Shown here: positions 5,444 through 7,739 of the stretch, piece by piece
Layout of the letters: the number at the start of each line of letters is the position of its first letter
How positions within the stretch are numbered: position 1 is the stretch's first letter
Source of the DNA: Candidatus Hydrogenedentota bacterium
GTDB taxonomy: Bacteria; Hydrogenedentota; Hydrogenedentia; Hydrogenedentales; SLHB01
Assembly: GCA_023384315.1 (NCBI GenBank)
Contig: JAHDWY010000120.1
Span: 669-8,407, forward strand
Direction of reading: 5' to 3'
DNA: 7,739 nucleotides
Translations under genes and position numbers: made by a program
The notes under the pieces: generated by a model
The model's database searches: none
Told to the model about the DNA's origin: nothing
The model's input: the letters and a program-made list of their open reading frames with translations, nothing else

Positions 5444-7693
5444 CTACTCTCGAACGCGCGCTTCCCTTGGCCGGTAGGGTTCGCGGTAGTGGTAGAGCAC
5501 TTCCATGCGCGACGGTCTTCCGGTCACTCCGAGGGCGTTGCGGGTGCGCATTTCGAGCGTGTTCAATGCGCTGCGGTTTAGAAGCCAGACGAATTCACGG
5601 TCCGCATCGCGCCAGCCGGTGTCGTCCACGTTGATCTCGTACGACTCGAAGTTCGGGGTGATGCTATGCATCTGCACCCGGACGTCCCCCTCCCGCTCTC
5701 CGTGCGTCGCAGTGAAGGCGACTTGATTGAGCGTCGGGTAAAAGTCCGCGATGCGGTCGCTGTGCAGCGCGTATTGCAACTTCCGCGGCGTGGCCCCGTC
5801 GTACCAGTTGAGGTAGCCGTTCCAGGGCCACCAGGCGCTGCCTTGCGACAAGGGCCGTGGCGTGGGTTGGGAGAAGTAGTTGTTTCGCGGCATCATGCGG
5901 AAGAAGCCGGTCAGGTTGTGCTGCGGCGGACGTTCGCCCGGGTTGGGACTGTTCAGCCACGGGGTGAACGTCGAAATCTCGAGAGGCGGTGAGTTTTCCG
6001 GCAGCCCGGAATCGGGATGATTGCACCAGGGTTGCGCGCTCATCCAGTCGATGGGATTCGACGCGGACAGGCCGTACTTGGAGAGAAAATGCTCGTGCTG
6101 CTCGTGAATGTTTACGGGCTCACCGGTTTCGGTGTTGAACTCGTAGGAGTCGAAGACGCTTTCCGGATCGGCGTGCACCCATTTGCCGAGATCGTCGATG
6201 TACACCTCGACGGATTCGTGGTTGAAGATGTTCACGTGCCGCGCCTGGTAGCCCAGCGACGCCAGCGATTGAATGAACACAATGGAAAACTGGATGCACA
6301 TGCCGCCTTTTCCGCAGGCATCGCGCCGATCGAGGATATCGAGGGCGTTCCATTCGGGGTAATTCGGCAGCGGCGACCCGTGATACCACTGTTGCGACAC
6401 GAAATGGCGGAGGCGATTGATCTTCTCGAAATCGCCATGGGTATCCGCGAGGAGTTCGTCGAGCTTGAGCCGGTTGCGGAGTTCGGCGAGTTGTGGGGCC
6501 GCCGCGTCTTCGTACTGGAAGCGGTAGCTCGAATAGCGCAAGCGCGGGTTTTCGCACTCGGTCACGAAGAAGGTATTGGGTTGCGGGGAATCGAACTGGA
6601 GCGTGCGCGTCACGCTTGCGCCCGTCACCACGGGTGTCGCGAGCGGGTACGCCGTTTCGAGGCGCGCCTCCCATTGCATGTAGCGATTGTGCACGCGTGC
6701 GATCTGAATCGTAGCCGCGTCGCCTTCCGAGGTGTGTGAAAACTCGCCCCACGACGCATCTTCCAGGTCGGGTGTGTCCGCAAACCGGAGGGCCCAGCGG
6801 ATGGTCGTGTCTTTTGGCGTCGATCCCTGCCCCTCGAAATGGAGGGCTGTCACGTCGCACTGCGGCTTAATCGATCGTGCGTCCGGCGTGGAACCTTCCC
6901 AGAGATCGATGGCCGGCGACCGGAGAATGCCAAGCGGTTTCCGGCGCGTGAGATTGAGGCGAATGACGTACTCGCCGGAGACGTCGTTTGTTGCGCCGAG
7001 CGAATATTGGTTCCAGGACTTCCCGCCATCGGTGGACTTGCCGGAATGCTCGCCGACATTGATCGGTTCGAATCCGTATTCCGCGCTGTTCGCGTCGCCT
7101 CGGATCTGTCCGGAACTGATAAGGGCCGTGTTGCCCTGGTACACAAACTTGCCGCCTCCCGCGTCGTACTCGTCGTCCCGGGCGATGAGGAGTTGATAGG
7201 CCTTGTCCTCAGGTGCATCGCTGCCGACGACGACTTCGTTTGCGCCGGCCTTCAGATACTCAACCGGCACCTTCACCCAATGCCAGTTTGGATCGTGCCA
7301 GGAGATGGGATTGCCCTCGATGCGATGACCATTGACGATGAGGTAGTAAGTTGGCTGGTCTTCGCGGCCCGCGGGCTCCATGTAAAGCACCACGTGCGCG
7401 TCCGCGGCGGTCGGGTCGTCCAACTCAAATGTCTTCCTTGCGAGGACCCCGGCGTGAATGCTCTCTTTGAAGGTTCCCTTCTCGCTGTGTCCCGCGCCGG
7501 GGCCGTCGTCTTCAAGCAACACGAGGTCGTTCAGGACGACGCCCGCTTCGCTACGCATGACGTCAACGGCGAATCCCCACTCATAGGCCTGCGAGGCCGG
7601 CATGTCTATGGTGGCCTCGATGGTTTGGGGTTCCGATGCCTGGACAAGGGGAAGAGCCAGGCCTGTAAGCAACAAGGCGAGAAAACATCGCAT
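5444..7693 (-). CDS. Secreted transglutaminase-like superfamily protein
   Basis: A 749-residue protein exported by a Sec signal peptide: MRCF start, hydrophobic residues 4-17, likely cleavage near residues 19-20 (VQA/S). The ATG at 7693 follows GAGGAG by nine bases. The N-terminal half (about 21-370) looks beta-rich and contains one Asp-box-like motif, STDGGKSW (220-227). The middle holds a transglutaminase-like core with a complete papain-type triad: Cys466 in GKGGMCIQF, His492 in FNHESVEVYID and Asp509 in WVHADPES, in the order and spacing usual for the superfamily. The C-terminal part (about 560-749) is aromatic-rich and unassigned. Such secreted proteins may act as proteases, amidases or cross-linking enzymes, or bind glycans; the reaction here cannot be told. 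It lies tail to tail with the FAD gene, so it is a separate transcription unit. Family assignment is secure, function is not. Confidence 0.88.
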   Translation of the reverse strand: MRCFLALLLTGLALPLVQASEPQTIEATIDMPASQAYEWGFAVDVMRSEAGVVLNDLVLLEDDGPGAGHSEKGTFKESIHAGVLARKTFELDDPTAADAHVVLYMEPAGREDQPTYYLIVNGHRIEGNPISWHDPNWHWVKVPVEYLKAGANEVVVGSDAPEDKAYQLLIARDDEYDAGGGKFVYQGNTALISSGQIRGDANSAEYGFEPINVGEHSGKSTDGGKSWNQYSLGATNDVSGEYVIRLNLTRRKPLGILRSPAIDLWEGSTPDARSIKPQCDVTALHFEGQGSTPKDTTIRWALRFADTPDLEDASWGEFSHTSEGDAATIQIARVHNRYMQWEARLETAYPLATPVVTGASVTRTLQFDSPQPNTFFVTECENPRLRYSSYRFQYEDAAAPQLAELRNRLKLDELLADTHGDFEKINRLRHFVSQQWYHGSPLPNYPEWNALDILDRRDACGKGGMCIQFSIVFIQSLASLGYQARHVNIFNHESVEVYIDDLGKWVHADPESVFDSYEFNTETGEPVNIHEQHEHFLSKYGLSASNPIDWMSAQPWCNHPDSGLPENSPPLEISTFTPWLNSPNPGERPPQHNLTGFFRMMPRNNYFSQPTPRPLSQGSAWWPWNGYLNWYDGATPRKLQYALHSDRIADFYPTLNQVAFTATHGEREGDVRVQMHSITPNFESYEINVDDTGWRDADREFVWLLNRSALNTLEMRTRNALGVTGRPSRMEVLYHYREPYRPREARVRE

Positions 7694-7702
7694 TGGAGTC
7701 GT

Positions 7703-7708
7703 CTCCTC
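7703..7708 (-). promoter_or_regulatory. Ribosome binding site of the transglutaminase-like gene
   Basis: GAGGAG on the minus strand, nine bases before the ATG at 7693. It supports that start together with the signal peptide that follows. The remaining bases to the window end (7709-7739) are too few to show a promoter. Confidence 0.75.
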
Positions 7709-7739
7709 AGTCGTGCGCCTTCGGGGCAGGGGGGCCGCA

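Noticed and set aside
6017..6739. Long plus-strand frame (240 codons) opposite the transglutaminase-like gene
   Set aside because: It is antisense to the conserved catalytic core of that gene and shows no family motif of its own.

Overview
The window looks like a piece of a GC-rich bacterial chromosome. The gene set is a Tat-exported Gfo/Idh/MocA oxidoreductase, a sodium:solute symporter, a cytoplasmic FAD-dependent oxidoreductase with a C-terminal beta-rich module, and a secreted transglutaminase-fold protein. This mix is typical of heterotrophs of the Planctomycetota/PVC group, Lentisphaerae or Candidatus Hydrogenedentota, which carry many paralogues of exactly these families. That assignment is an inference from gene families, not from a marker gene. 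No RNA genes, mobile elements, CRISPR arrays or phage genes were seen.

Layout: (1) 1-428, minus strand: the first 142 codons of a membrane protein cut by the window edge. It has a GTG start, one clear transmembrane segment and a proline-rich stretch, and is possibly a sensor kinase or similar receptor. (2) 471-1802, minus strand: Gfo/Idh/MocA oxidoreductase with a Tat signal, whose start is fixed by a good Shine-Dalgarno site. (3) 1803-2006: a divergent control region that also holds the uncertain 5' end of the next gene. (4) 2007-3557, plus strand: sodium:solute symporter, whose real N-terminus probably lies upstream and adds a signal-peptide-like segment. (5) 3554-5437, plus strand: FAD-dependent oxidoreductase whose GTG start overlaps the symporter stop by four bases, so the two are almost certainly one translationally coupled operon. 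(6) 5444-7693, minus strand: secreted 749-residue protein with a complete Cys-His-Asp transglutaminase-like triad, converging on the FAD gene with only six bases between stop codons. (7) 7694-7739: the 5' flank of that gene with its ribosome binding site.

Working model (inference): the symporter brings in a small organic solute, perhaps a sugar or sugar acid, and the coupled FAD enzyme oxidises it in the cytoplasm. The divergent Gfo/Idh enzyme acts on a related compound outside the inner membrane. The transglutaminase-fold protein may act on extracellular protein or glycan, but nothing besides proximity links it to the others. I see no clearly new defence or mobile system. The most unusual points are the symporter 5' end, the FAD enzyme's C-terminal module and the architecture of the transglutaminase-fold protein.
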